Assembly: GCF_014651695.1 (NCBI RefSeq)
Contig: NZ_BMXJ01000008.1
Location: 248,001-312,000, forward strand
Direction of reading: 5' to 3'
Length of the DNA stretch: 64,000 bases
From: Nocardiopsis terrae
GTDB lineage: Bacteria; Actinomycetota; Actinomycetes; Streptosporangiales; Streptosporangiaceae
Shown here: piece by piece, positions 17,100 through 25,574 of the stretch
Layout of the letters: each line of letters opens with the position of its first letter
Numbering within the stretch: position 1 is the stretch's first letter
The notes under the pieces: generated by a model
What the model was told of the DNA's origin: nothing
What the model saw: only the letters and a program-made list of their open reading frames with translations
The model's database searches: none
Position numbers and translations under genes: made by a program

Positions 17100-17512
17100 G
17101 CCCGGGATCGGGAGAACCAGGCCAGGGCCGACCGCTTGTAGCCTTCCGGCATCGGCAGGTCGGGGACCTGGGCTTCGGTGAATAGCCCGGCCTCCTTGTG
17201 TTCGCTGGAGACCACAACCGGGGCGTGGGAGTCGACGCGGCACCCGTAGGTGACGATGAAGACGTGCCGGTCCACCTGCGTGATGTGGTAAATCCACGAG
17301 TCGAGGATCTCGACCACCCGCACCGGCCAGCCCGTCTCCTCCTCGACCTCCCGGGCCAGGCACCCCTCGGGGGTCTCGCCGATCTCGATCTTGCCGCCGG
17401 GCAGCTCCCACTCATTGCGCTCGTTGCGCAACAGCAGCACTCTGTTGTCACGGATGACGACGCCCTTGACCGAGACGGGGTACGTGCGCGGGATGTAAGG
17501 GGTGTCGGACAC
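17096..17512 (-). CDS. Nudix hydrolase (MutT-like)
   Basis: A 138-residue Nudix protein with a perfect box: GGKIEIGETPEGCLAREVEE followed by ETGW. N-terminus TYPVSVKGVVIRDNRVLLLR is the usual first strand pair. The substrate cannot be read from sequence; members hydrolyse nucleoside diphosphates linked to other groups. The TGA overlaps the TTG start of the XRE regulator. It is divergent from gltX, with about 170 bases between the two starts, which hold the promoters of both units. Confidence 0.88.
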   Translation of the reverse strand: MSDTPYIPRTYPVSVKGVVIRDNRVLLLRNERNEWELPGGKIEIGETPEGCLAREVEEETGWPVRVVEILDSWIYHITQVDRHVFIVTYGCRVDSHAPVVVSSEHKEAGLFTEAQVPDLPMPEGYKRSALAWFSRSRA

Positions 17513-17679
17513 GGAAGGGCTCGCTTTCGAAGGCGTGTGGGTTTGGTACCCGTGAAGTAAACAGGGGAACTGAGCTGTACGGGGTCGTGTCCGGCGAACT
17601 CACTGATCGCGACTTCGGATGCTTCGGACCATCGTTATCCTGCCCCGGTACAGCAGTGGATCGCGCTAGGCTCTGTGGG

Positions 17680-19095
17680 GTGACTGACACCTCGATTCGC
17701 ACCAGGTTCGCACCGTCCCCGACCGGCATGTTCCACGTGGGCAACGCCCGGTCCCTGCTGCTGAACTGGGTGGTCGCACAACAATCCGGCGGCACCATGG
17801 TGCTGCGGATCGAGGACACCGACGCCGCCCGCTCCCGCCCCGAGTGGACCGAGGGCATCCTGGCCGCGATGGCCTGGCTGGGCGTGGACTCCACCCAGTA
17901 CGAGGGCCCCTACTCCCAGACCGAGCACGCCGACCAGCACACCGAGGCCGCCCAGCGCCTGTTGAAGGAAGGGCTGGCCTACTACTGCGACTGCAAACGC
18001 GAGCAGGTCCAGGCCCGCCGGGACAACCCCAACCTGGGATACGACGGATTCTGCCGGGACCGCGGCCTGGAAGCCGGGCCGGGGCGGGCTCTGCGCTTCC
18101 GCATCCCCGAGGGTGGTCCGACCGTGGTCGAGGACCAGATCCGGGGCCGGGTGGAGTTTCCGCATGAGGCCTTGGAGGACTTCGTCATCGCCCGAGGTGA
18201 CGGCACGGCCTTGTTCGTCCTGGCCAACGTGGTGGACGATGTCGAGATGGGCATCACGCACGTCATTCGGGGCGAGGAGCACCTGTCCAACACCCCCAAG
18301 CAGCAGTTGCTGTGGCAGGCGCTGGGGCACACCCCGCCGGTGTGGGCGCACGCCCCCGTGCTGGTGAACGACAAGCGCCAGAAGCTGTCCAAGCGGCGTG
18401 ACAAGGTCGCGATGGAGTCCTACCAGGCCGAGGGCTTCCTGCCAGAGACCATGGTCAACTACCTGATGCTGCTGGGCTGGGCACCGGGTGAGGATCGGGA
18501 GATCATGCCGATCGAGGAGATGATCCCGCTCTTCGATCTGGCCGACGTCAACTCCTCGCCGGCGTTCTTCGACGAGAAGAAGCTGCGGGCCTTCAACGGC
18601 GACTACATCCGCGCCCTGGAGGTGGACGAGTTCGTCAAGCGCTGCGCCCCCTACCTGGAGGGCGAGGGGGTTCCGTGGCGGCCGGAGGACTTCGACGCGG
18701 ATGTGTTCGCGCGGATCGCTCCGCTGGCGCAGAGCCGGGTGGCGGTGCTCAGTGAGGTCGTGCCCAACGTCGACTTCCTGTTCCTGGACTCGCCCGTCTT
18801 CGACGACAAGAGCTGGGCCAAGGCCATGAAGCCCGGTATCGGCGCGGAGATGCTCACCGCTGCGATCGCCACCTACTCGGACGAGTCCTTGGACTGGGAA
18901 CCCGAGTCTCTCAAGGGAGCCCTTGAACAGGCCGGGGCCGCCCAAGGGCTCAAGCTCGGCAAGGCTCAGGCGCCGGTTCGGGTAGCGGTGACCGGCCGCA
19001 CGGTCGGGCTGCCGCTCTTCGAGTCGCTGGAACTGCTGGGCAGGGAGCGCACGCTGGAGCGCCTGCGTGCGGCGTTGGAGCGGCTCAACGCCTGA
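17680..19095 (+). CDS. gltX: Glutamyl-tRNA synthetase, probably a second copy
   Basis: A 471-residue class I synthetase starting at GTG 17680. The HIGH-type motif appears as FHVGNAR at residues 18-24, after RTRFAPSPTG. The KMSKS-type motif is KLSKRRDKV near 250. Also present are RIEDTDAARS, FVLANVVDDVEMGITHVIRG and the Glu/Gln-discriminating C-terminal helical domain. It charges tRNA-Glu with glutamate and looks fully active. I infer that it is a second copy from its setting in an accessory block beside regulators and a degenerate paralogue; the housekeeping copy would be elsewhere. Its 3' end overlaps the convergent paralogue by about 130 bases. Confidence 0.9.
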   Translation: MTDTSIRTRFAPSPTGMFHVGNARSLLLNWVVAQQSGGTMVLRIEDTDAARSRPEWTEGILAAMAWLGVDSTQYEGPYSQTEHADQHTEAAQRLLKEGLAYYCDCKREQVQARRDNPNLGYDGFCRDRGLEAGPGRALRFRIPEGGPTVVEDQIRGRVEFPHEALEDFVIARGDGTALFVLANVVDDVEMGITHVIRGEEHLSNTPKQQLLWQALGHTPPVWAHAPVLVNDKRQKLSKRRDKVAMESYQAEGFLPETMVNYLMLLGWAPGEDREIMPIEEMIPLFDLADVNSSPAFFDEKKLRAFNGDYIRALEVDEFVKRCAPYLEGEGVPWRPEDFDADVFARIAPLAQSRVAVLSEVVPNVDFLFLDSPVFDDKSWAKAMKPGIGAEMLTAAIATYSDESLDWEPESLKGALEQAGAAQGLKLGKAQAPVRVAVTGRTVGLPLFESLELLGRERTLERLRAALERLNA

Positions 19096-20369
19096 CGAGC
19101 CGCACCCAGGCGCGCGGCTACCAAGCGAGAAGGAAGGACTTTCAGGAGTTCTGAGGCTCGGGGCCCGCTCCGCTGTCCGGTGAGTACCCAGCGAACCGGA
19201 TGTGGAACCGGGCCCTTCGCGCTGCCACGAGACCAGGCTTCCAGCCACCGCGCAGCCTCTTCGGCCTGTTTCGGGGGCTCTTCGTAGTCGATAGCCGTGT
19301 CGGTGAGTGCCCGGCATAGTCGGCTCTGCTGGAGCAGCGGCCTCGGGTAGTGGCGGGTGACCCAGGCGATGACGTGCGCGGGGGCGCCCGGGTGGTAGGC
19401 GCGTAGCTCTTGCTGGGATTCCTTCGGGTCGAGAGCTGCCGAGATTCTTCGGTCCAGGGAGTGTAGGTGCCCTTCGTCCAGAAAGGCGTCGCCGAGCAAC
19501 GGAAGAGCTGAACACAGCTGATCCACCAAGGCGGAGAAACCTGTTCTTCCCATGGGCTTCGTTGAGTTGACCAGGTACGGCTGAGCCAGGAAGCACCGCA
19601 GAGCCGAAGGGCGAACACCTCGTCTGAGGAGGCCGACGACCCGTGGTGCCGAAGGTCCCGGCTCCAGCAGCTTGGGCAGGAACAGGTGGGACGGAGGAGT
19701 CCGCCCGCCGCTGAGAGCCCAGTACAAGCGGACCTGGATGGGTGTGGCGTCCCGCTTGTCAGCTCCCCGGACGACGAGGTTAGTCCGGTTGTCGATGTCG
19801 TCCACCACCGTGGCCAGGTGCCACAGGGCACGGCCGTCACCGCGCATGAGGGGCACCATGTTCTGGGCGGGAGCGCGGGGGACGGGGGCGTTCATGGACG
19901 TGTAGGCGGTCAGGGACTCGGGGCAGACCCCTTCTGCCTTCATGGACCGATCGACAGCGGCCACGTCCAGGCAGGGGAGTCCCCGCTCCGTCACCAGGAG
20001 CCGTAGTGCTTCCAACTTCCGCAGGGCCTCGCCGTAACGGTCACCACGCTGGCTCTGCCGTAAGGCGTTCTTCTCATCCTGGATCGGTATTTGCGCGACC
20101 TGAGTGAGCTCGTTGAGCAGGTGCTGCCGGTGTTCGTTTCGGCTGCGTCGGCTGTCGCTGTCGTCCCAGCGGATGGCCACGTGTGCCTGAAAGCCGAGGT
20201 GTCGTGCGGCGTTGTGCGCGAACAGGGCAGTGAGCAGGTGGGTGCGCAGCACCCCGGCGCGGAACGAAGTGTGGTTGGGAGAAATGCCCAGGCGTGTGCG
20301 GATTTCCTTTGAGGCCGCATGGGCTATCGCTGGATGTGTGAACCACGGGTCGAAGGCCACGTCGGTCAC
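18966..20369 (-). CDS. Degenerate glutamyl-tRNA synthetase-like protein without HIGH and KMSKS motifs
   Basis: A 467-residue paralogue of the neighbouring GltX. It starts at GTG 20369-20367, overlapping the stop of the phosphatase-fold gene (GTGA). Aligned by eye: SFRAGVLRTHLL replaces MFHVGNARSLLL, so the HIGH motif is gone. IRWDDSDSRRS replaces LRIEDTDAARS. ALWHLATVVDDIDNRTNLVV matches ALFVLANVVDDVEMGITHVI. HLFLPKLLEPGPSAPRV sits where GltX has the KLSKR loop. Both ATP-handling motifs are therefore lost while the fold is kept and the frame is long and intact. The C-terminus PVRWVLTGQRSGPRASELLK matches the GltX end; the last about 45 residues are antisense to gltX. It probably binds tRNA, Glu-tRNA or a small molecule rather than charging tRNA (inference). 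Confidence 0.8.
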   Translation of the reverse strand: MTDVAFDPWFTHPAIAHAASKEIRTRLGISPNHTSFRAGVLRTHLLTALFAHNAARHLGFQAHVAIRWDDSDSRRSRNEHRQHLLNELTQVAQIPIQDEKNALRQSQRGDRYGEALRKLEALRLLVTERGLPCLDVAAVDRSMKAEGVCPESLTAYTSMNAPVPRAPAQNMVPLMRGDGRALWHLATVVDDIDNRTNLVVRGADKRDATPIQVRLYWALSGGRTPPSHLFLPKLLEPGPSAPRVVGLLRRGVRPSALRCFLAQPYLVNSTKPMGRTGFSALVDQLCSALPLLGDAFLDEGHLHSLDRRISAALDPKESQQELRAYHPGAPAHVIAWVTRHYPRPLLQQSRLCRALTDTAIDYEEPPKQAEEAARWLEAWSRGSAKGPVPHPVRWVLTGQRSGPRASELLKVLPSRLVAARLGAARQALSRSNAARRRSSVRSLPSSSSDSKSGSPTVRPVTATRTGA

Positions 20370-21268
20370 CCTTCGCCCAGCAGGCCGCACCACAGGGGCA
20401 CGGTGGAGACCATCGGGTGCGGATGACCGTGCCCGAACCTGCCGCCTTCCCCGAACTCCTCGCCGTGATCGGCGCACACCACGACCAAGGGGCGCCGTGC
20501 ACCCAGCCGTGAGAACAGGTCACCCAGACGGGAATCAGCCCACTCCAGAGCATGCCTCTGCATCTGCAGTAGCGCCTGGACGTCCCGGTCCTCCAAGGCG
20601 TCCTCTCCTGAGCCGATCGCTCGGCCGTCATGCAACAGGTAGAGGCGTCGGAGGAGTTCCCTGCTGCGGTCAGTGAGGGGGCTCCACGGCGTCGTGTAAG
20701 GGATGTGCGTGCTGGGGCAGTTGACGAAGAGGAAGAACCGTTCGGCCTCCAGACACAGCTCCGCGAGCTTGCGGGTGTGGGCCAGCGGCAGTTGCTCCTC
20801 GCGATCGGTGATTCGGGTTTCCGCAGTGGCAGCCGATCGTGCGGGACGGCCGAAGTAGAGGAACTCCGGGAACAGGCCCGGCAGACTGTTCGCGGGCTCG
20901 GAGGCGTCGAAGAAGGTCACACCGCCCGCCCCGAGCACCCTGTAACCCCTCTCGGCGTAGTGAGCCATCAAGGTGGGGCCACCGAAAGGGATAGCGGAGG
21001 ACCGTTTGGAGGGCCGGGCCGCCGCTGAACGCCAGATCGCGTCCACGCCGCGCCCACCGAGAGGGAAGGGGCCCGAGGCCGGCCGGGGCAGGTAGCCGTT
21101 GAACAGTGCGGCGTGGGTGGGGAGCGTGTAGGTCCCCGGGCTCTCAGCTCGCAGTAGCGGACCGAGCTTTGCCAGGTTCGGGGTGTGCGCGCTCGCCGCG
21201 ACGTCGTACCGGCAGGAATCCAGGGTGACGAGGACGACGCTGCGGTCGGCTAGATCGGAGTTCGTCAT
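20366..21268 (-). CDS. Alkaline phosphatase-superfamily (sulfatase-like) hydrolase
   Basis: A 300-residue protein. It opens with VVLVTLDSCRYDVA, the first metal-binding Asp of the superfamily. GTYTLPTHAALFNGYLP near residue 55 carries the nucleophile position (Thr/Ser). VVVCADHGEEFGEGGRFGHG near 265 is the second metal site (D-H-G-E and the following His). Known members hydrolyse phosphate or sulfate esters or transfer phosphoryl groups; which one cannot be told. No signal peptide is present, so it acts in the cytoplasm, which is unusual for sulfatases. It lies 4 bases after the SAM synthetase gene and overlaps the GluRS-like gene, in one operon. Confidence 0.83.
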   Translation of the reverse strand: MTNSDLADRSVVLVTLDSCRYDVAASAHTPNLAKLGPLLRAESPGTYTLPTHAALFNGYLPRPASGPFPLGGRGVDAIWRSAAARPSKRSSAIPFGGPTLMAHYAERGYRVLGAGGVTFFDASEPANSLPGLFPEFLYFGRPARSAATAETRITDREEQLPLAHTRKLAELCLEAERFFLFVNCPSTHIPYTTPWSPLTDRSRELLRRLYLLHDGRAIGSGEDALEDRDVQALLQMQRHALEWADSRLGDLFSRLGARRPLVVVCADHGEEFGEGGRFGHGHPHPMVSTVPLWCGLLGEG

Positions 21269-21272
21269 CGCC

Positions 21273-22523
21273 TCACACCTCCAGTACCAGGGACGGGTCT
21301 CGGAAACGGTCGATCGGGGACAGGGCGAGTAGGCGCTCGGAGAGCAGGGGAAGTTCGGCCAGGGTCTGGGCGGTCAACTCCTCGACGGCGCTGCGGTCGA
21401 GGCGGTTACCTCGCCGTGCGAGCCGGACACCGACGAACGACGGCTGGTCCAGGCGGTCACCGTTGCGCGACACCAGCACGACCTCGTTGGGCAGGCCGAG
21501 CTTGGCGTGGATACGGTCTGCCAGGCGCGCGGAGGCGAGCGTGTACAGCTTTCCGGTGTGGTGCACCGGGTTCTTGCCGGCCAGGGCCTCGACCCCCGCG
21601 CCGCCACTGGCGGAGATCACTCCGTTGGCCTTGTTGCCGCGTCCGACGAGTCCGCAGTCGCCCTTGCCCAAGGAGGTGCCGAACGGCGCAAGATAGGCGC
21701 CGCTGCCGTGGTCCTTGGTGTTGACGCTCAGCCGCGTGAGCCACGGACGCTGTCGCACGGCCGGGTGTTCGTTGACGAAGCTGTCAAGGCGCTCGTACGC
21801 TTCGGCGATCAGGGCCGTGTACTCACGGTGCGAGCCGACCGCACGGGGATACACCGGCAAGCAGACCGTCGCCTCCAGGACGTCCGCCGCCCTGGTCAAC
21901 ATCACTTTGACGTCGGAACCCAGGCCGCTGAGCGCATTCCTGAAGGAAGGACTGTTGACGTGGTTCTCCACGTCGATCGCCAAGACGTCCAGAGGATCAG
22001 CCGGCGAGTAGGCGCTACAGAAGGCTGTGTCATTGGCCAGAGCGCCCACCGAAGCGATACGGCACCCGCTACCAGCCGAGGGGCGGTAGAAGGAAGCGGG
22101 GTGGTCTACTCCGACACCCGCGGTGTTCTCCACGAAGCTGCGCACGGAGCCGATGATCTGGTCGCAACCGGTCGCTTCCACCAGCACGCTTTCGACCGTT
22201 GCTCTGAAGAGGTCCTCGATGGGGAGGGCCTCGGTGCCCACCGCTCGCGTCACTTTGCCGAACAGGTAGGCGCTGATGGGCTTGTGGATCGTGTAGCCGC
22301 CGAAGGCGACCTCTGCTTCAGCGCCGATCAGAGCAACCTTGTCCACCCAGTGGTTCGGGACCGCGCCGAAGCGGTCAAGTCCGTGAAGCGAGTAGCGGCG
22401 AGAGAACTCCTCCGCGATGAGGTCGGCGAGCGAGTCCGGGTGGCCGACGCCCTTGCGTTCGACCACGTTGAAGCTGGTGCTCCCTACGGGAAAAAGCATC
22501 TCTTCATGGCAAGTGATGCGCAT
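21273..22523 (-). CDS. Archaeal-type S-adenosylmethionine synthetase
   Basis: A 416-residue protein matching the archaeal-type methionine adenosyltransferase family, not the bacterial MetK. Signatures: VVERKGVGHPDSLADLIAEE near residue 20, YTIHKPISAYLFGK near 75, GKGDCGLVGRGNKANGVISA near 285 and VEALAGKNPVHHTGKLYTLA near 310. It makes S-adenosylmethionine from ATP and methionine. The start has a strong AAGGAG seven bases upstream. It is first in an operon with the phosphatase-fold and GluRS-like genes, and divergent from an XRE regulator. A second SAM synthetase inside such a cluster is known in some secondary-metabolite loci and suggests a pathway that uses SAM or an analogue. Confidence 0.88.
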   Translation of the reverse strand: MRITCHEEMLFPVGSTSFNVVERKGVGHPDSLADLIAEEFSRRYSLHGLDRFGAVPNHWVDKVALIGAEAEVAFGGYTIHKPISAYLFGKVTRAVGTEALPIEDLFRATVESVLVEATGCDQIIGSVRSFVENTAGVGVDHPASFYRPSAGSGCRIASVGALANDTAFCSAYSPADPLDVLAIDVENHVNSPSFRNALSGLGSDVKVMLTRAADVLEATVCLPVYPRAVGSHREYTALIAEAYERLDSFVNEHPAVRQRPWLTRLSVNTKDHGSGAYLAPFGTSLGKGDCGLVGRGNKANGVISASGGAGVEALAGKNPVHHTGKLYTLASARLADRIHAKLGLPNEVVLVSRNGDRLDQPSFVGVRLARRGNRLDRSAVEELTAQTLAELPLLSERLLALSPIDRFRDPSLVLEV

Positions 22524-22640
22524 GGGCTGGCTCCTTTTTGATCATGATCGTGAACAAGCTCAAGGAAGGCCGGAAATGGAGTTGCCTCGACCTTTCTCGC
22601 GGGAAGGCTGGTCTTAGGAAGTTAAGGTCAGATCCTCCTC

Positions 22641-23912
22641 ATGACCCGGAGAAAAAATCCGGGGTGTCCAGGAAGAGTCCCCATGCCTCCGTGTTCCCCT
22701 CAGCTCAGCCCTGGTCAGCGGGTCGCCTGGCACCGGCTTCGGCGTGGCCTCTCACAGGAGGTGCTAGCCGGCTTGGTCGGGCGAACGGCCGACTGGTTGG
22801 GCAAGGTCGAGAACGACCGTGCACCTTTGGATCGGCTTTCGGTGATCCGGTCACTGGCTGATGCTCTCGATGTCCCGGTTTCCGTGCTGGTCGGAGAACA
22901 TCCGAACCAGGGCCATCATGAAAATCAGCATGCACATGTCGCGAATATTCGATCGACACTGATGGACTACCGGCAGCTCATGCCGGGGTTTCCATTCGCG
23001 GCGAACAAGGAAGGGCAGCCAGATCTACGCTTCCTTCGCAACCAAGTGGAAACTGTTATGAATGCCTACCAGGCATCCGACTACGACCGCGTGCTGCGTA
23101 GGCTTCCCGACCTTCTCTCCCAGGCCCAGACTGCGGTACGTGCCTACGAGGGAGGACAGAGACGGCGCGCCGGAGCTCTACTCGCGGTGGCATGCCAAGC
23201 GTGCGCGATGATCCTCACCAAGGTTGGAGAACCTGACCTGGCTTGGATCGCGACAGACAGAGGGATGAAGGCAGCCTTCGACTGCGACGACTTGGCTCTG
23301 CAGGGTTCCCTGATGCGTTCGGGGGTGCACTCCCTCCACTCACGAGGTCAACACGAGACGGCCGTCGCGCTGACAGGGGAAGCCGCCTCTTACCTGCGGC
23401 GACAACAGGGTGGTCGTCTCAGTACCGCGCGCCTGTTGTCCGTCTACGGCACCCTGTTGTTGCCGGGAGCCGTGGCGGCGGCACGCAACGGGGATCGCGC
23501 CAGTGCAGCCGAATATCTGGACGAGGCCGAGCGCATTGCCTTTCAGCTAGGGCGAGACGCGAACCACCTGTGGACGGCGTTCGGTCCGACCAACGTGGCC
23601 CTGCACAGAGTGACCGTTGCTGCCAGCCTGGGAGATCCTCGTGCTGCCCTCGAGCTGGGGGTCGGTGTCAATACCGTGGCATTGCCACGGGAGAGGCGGG
23701 TACGTCACCTCTTCGACATGGCAGGGGCGTTCACTGACGTCAACGAGATTCCGTCAGCCGTCGAGCACATGCTGGAGGCGGAAAGGTTGGCCGCCTCCCA
23801 AGTCCACCAGCACGTGATGAGCCATCAGATCGTGGGACGCATGATGCGGACCAAGTCTGGTAGGCGGGACCGGAGACTGGCGGATTTGGCGCAGCGAGTG
23901 GGGATTTTCTGA
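22641..23912 (+). CDS. XRE-family regulator with long helical C-terminal domain
   Basis: A 423-residue protein. HTH at about 20-75 (GQRVAWHRLRRGLSQEVLAG, LVGRTADWLGKVENDRAPLD), followed by a long TPR-like helical region (VMNAYQASDYDRVLRRLPDL, LACQACAMILTKVGEPDLAW, ERRVRHLFDMAGAF). This architecture is common among actinobacterial regulators beside biosynthetic or signalling genes. It is divergent from the SAM synthetase operon, with about 117 bases between the starts, so it probably controls that promoter and its own. A Nudix gene follows 24 bases downstream on the same strand. The start at ATG 22641 is not preceded by a strong ribosome site; ATG 22683 is an alternative. Confidence 0.83.
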   Translation: MTRRKNPGCPGRVPMPPCSPQLSPGQRVAWHRLRRGLSQEVLAGLVGRTADWLGKVENDRAPLDRLSVIRSLADALDVPVSVLVGEHPNQGHHENQHAHVANIRSTLMDYRQLMPGFPFAANKEGQPDLRFLRNQVETVMNAYQASDYDRVLRRLPDLLSQAQTAVRAYEGGQRRRAGALLAVACQACAMILTKVGEPDLAWIATDRGMKAAFDCDDLALQGSLMRSGVHSLHSRGQHETAVALTGEAASYLRRQQGGRLSTARLLSVYGTLLLPGAVAAARNGDRASAAEYLDEAERIAFQLGRDANHLWTAFGPTNVALHRVTVAASLGDPRAALELGVGVNTVALPRERRVRHLFDMAGAFTDVNEIPSAVEHMLEAERLAASQVHQHVMSHQIVGRMMRTKSGRRDRRLADLAQRVGIF

Positions 23913-23936
23913 TTCCGAGGCCGTTAGTGTCGGAGC

Positions 23937-24407
23937 ATGGCCTCAGATCCCACGGAATCCTTCGCCCGCCCCCGAGTCGCTGCTGGTGCCTTGTTCTTCG
24001 ATGAACAGGGACAAGTGATGATGGTGGTCCCCACTTACAAGGACTACCTGGACATCCCCGGCGGCTATATCGAGCACGGGGAGACACCGACCCAAGCCGC
24101 GGCGCGTGAGGTGAAGGAAGAACTGGGGATCACCCCGCCGATCGGTCGACTTCTGGTCGTGGACTGGGCGCCCAACCCCTCTGAAGGAGACAAACAGCTG
24201 TTTGTCTTCGATGGAGGGGTGCTCGGCCGGCAGTGGCTGGACCAGGTTGTTCTCGACCCGGCCGAACTGGCCGGGTATGAGTTTCACGGTGTGTCCTCAG
24301 CAGAGACGGTGACGATTCCCCGGCTTGCTCGAAGGATCGCTCAAGGGGACCGTGCACGTCGTGAGGGGACCACGCTCTATCTGGAGAGCGGCGAGGTCGT
24401 CGCGTAA
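23937..24407 (+). CDS. Nudix hydrolase
   Basis: A 156-residue Nudix protein with box GGYIEHGETPTQAAAREVKE followed by ELGI. The first strands are RVAAGALFFDEQGQVMMVV. The C-terminus TTLYLESGEVVA is nearly identical to the peptide preserved in the scar at 3810-3846. It follows the XRE regulator on the same strand with a 24-base gap and ends 3 bases before the convergent DUF397 gene. Substrate unknown; members of this actinobacterial type often sit beside XRE regulators. Confidence 0.87.
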   Translation: MASDPTESFARPRVAAGALFFDEQGQVMMVVPTYKDYLDIPGGYIEHGETPTQAAAREVKEELGITPPIGRLLVVDWAPNPSEGDKQLFVFDGGVLGRQWLDQVVLDPAELAGYEFHGVSSAETVTIPRLARRIAQGDRARREGTTLYLESGEVVA

Positions 24408-24410
24408 GGA

Positions 24411-24587
24411 TTACCGGTGGCTGTGGAGAGTGGTCTCGACGAAGGCGTTCCACTCCGCGCGGGTGAAGGAGAGGTAGCCCAACTCTCTGTTCTGGGTGTC
24501 GCGCACGTCGGCTCCGGTCTCGTGCTCCCGGGCTTCGACGCACTCGTTGGTTCCACCGCTGTAGCTGCTCTTGTGCCAGTCACTCAT
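24411..24587 (-). CDS. DUF397 small protein
   Basis: A 58-residue protein with the DUF397 pattern: WHKSSYSGGTNECVEARE at the start and LSFTRAEWNAFVETT near the end. I chose ATG 24587; a TTG at 24593 would add two residues. The start overlaps the 3' end of the XRE regulator gene. DUF397 proteins are usual partners of XRE/DUF5753 regulators in actinomycetes (the BldB/WhiJ-type modules), and probably modulate the regulator. Confidence 0.9.
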   Translation of the reverse strand: MSDWHKSSYSGGTNECVEAREHETGADVRDTQNRELGYLSFTRAEWNAFVETTLHSHR

Positions 24588-25407
24588 TGTCAATCGCCTT
24601 CATCTCGTCGTAGATGGCCTGCAGTGTTTCCTGTGGGTCCCTGGCGGCTCCCTGTAGAGCAGTGAACACCATACGGCTCCGGTTGATGTCCGCTGAGCCG
24701 GAGATGATGCGACCCTCCTCAGCGGATTCCATGTACACCACCTCGGGTTCGTCCGCCGTGGTGATGATCCGCCTCGGCCCCGACGTCCCCGCGTGCCGTT
24801 GTGCCCGGATCGGAAGCATCTGCACGGTGACCCGTTCACGCTCGATCTGATGGGCTACATACGCCAACTGCTCTTTTTGTACCTGCGGGGAGCCGTAGCG
24901 TCGCCAGAGCACGCTTTGGTCGATGATCAGCCAGATCACCGGAGCCGTAGCCTCTGCCATGCGCTTCGCCCGGTCGTTCCTCTCCTTGGCGAGGGCAAGG
25001 ACCTGCTCCTGGGAAAGCCACGGTGCCCCATATCGGATGAGTGCGTACGAGTACTCCTGCGTTTGGAGATAACCAGGGAACACCAGAGGCTGGTACTCGA
25101 ACAGGGCGTCGGCAGCGTGGGTTCGTTTGGTGACCTCGTGCAGCCACACCTGGCGACCGGAGCCCGTGAGCTCCTCCCAGAGCTTGTCCAGCCTCCCATC
25201 GCTCTCCAAGACCTCGTCCAGGAACTTCCTCAACCAGGGCCGCGCCATGGCTCGGCCGTTCTCGACGTCGGACAGGTGTGAATCGCTGATGGTCGTGCCG
25301 CGCTGGCTGATCCTTCGTGCCAGGGCCTGCTGGGTCAGCTCTGCTTCCACGCGCAACCTGCGCAGTTCCCGCCCGAATGCCTTCAGATCCCGTTCGTCTG
25401 TGTGCAT
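24580..25407 (-). CDS. XRE-family regulator with DUF5753 ligand domain
   Basis: A 275-residue protein starting ATG 25407. HTH in residues 8-65 (FGRELRRLRVEAELTQQALA, SDSHLSDVENGRAM), then a DUF5753 domain (LFEYQPLVFPGYLQTQEYSY, ERNDRAKRM, WLIIDQSVLWRRYGS, VTVQMLPIRAQRHAG). This is the WhiJ-like architecture, always linked to DUF397. Its gene overlaps the DUF397 start by 8 bases. It is divergent from the GHKL ATPase gene, forming the standard trio. Confidence 0.9.
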   Translation of the reverse strand: MHTDERDLKAFGRELRRLRVEAELTQQALARRISQRGTTISDSHLSDVENGRAMARPWLRKFLDEVLESDGRLDKLWEELTGSGRQVWLHEVTKRTHAADALFEYQPLVFPGYLQTQEYSYALIRYGAPWLSQEQVLALAKERNDRAKRMAEATAPVIWLIIDQSVLWRRYGSPQVQKEQLAYVAHQIERERVTVQMLPIRAQRHAGTSGPRRIITTADEPEVVYMESAEEGRIISGSADINRSRMVFTALQGAARDPQETLQAIYDEMKAIDNE

Positions 25408-25574
25408 GTAGCCATAGGAACACAGCGGGCGACGGCCCGTGGGGGGTTCCAGAGAATTCCAGACGTCCTTGGAAGATTCGTGAGCTCTCCGAGCAGCCTT
25501 CACACGCCATCGCCCCAGGCCACATCCTTTCTGTCGCGGGCCCGCAGCCATCAGCGCGACGATGAAAGGAACCG

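Noticed and set aside
18966..20369. Calling the GluRS-like gene a pseudogene
   Set aside because: The frame is intact for 467 codons, is translationally coupled to the upstream gene, and only the catalytic motifs are lost, which argues for a changed function.
20366..21268. PglZ of a BREX or Pgl defence system near the restriction genes
   Set aside because: It shares the alkaline-phosphatase superfamily but is only 300 residues, is operonic with a SAM synthetase, and no brxC/pglY or other BREX genes are present.
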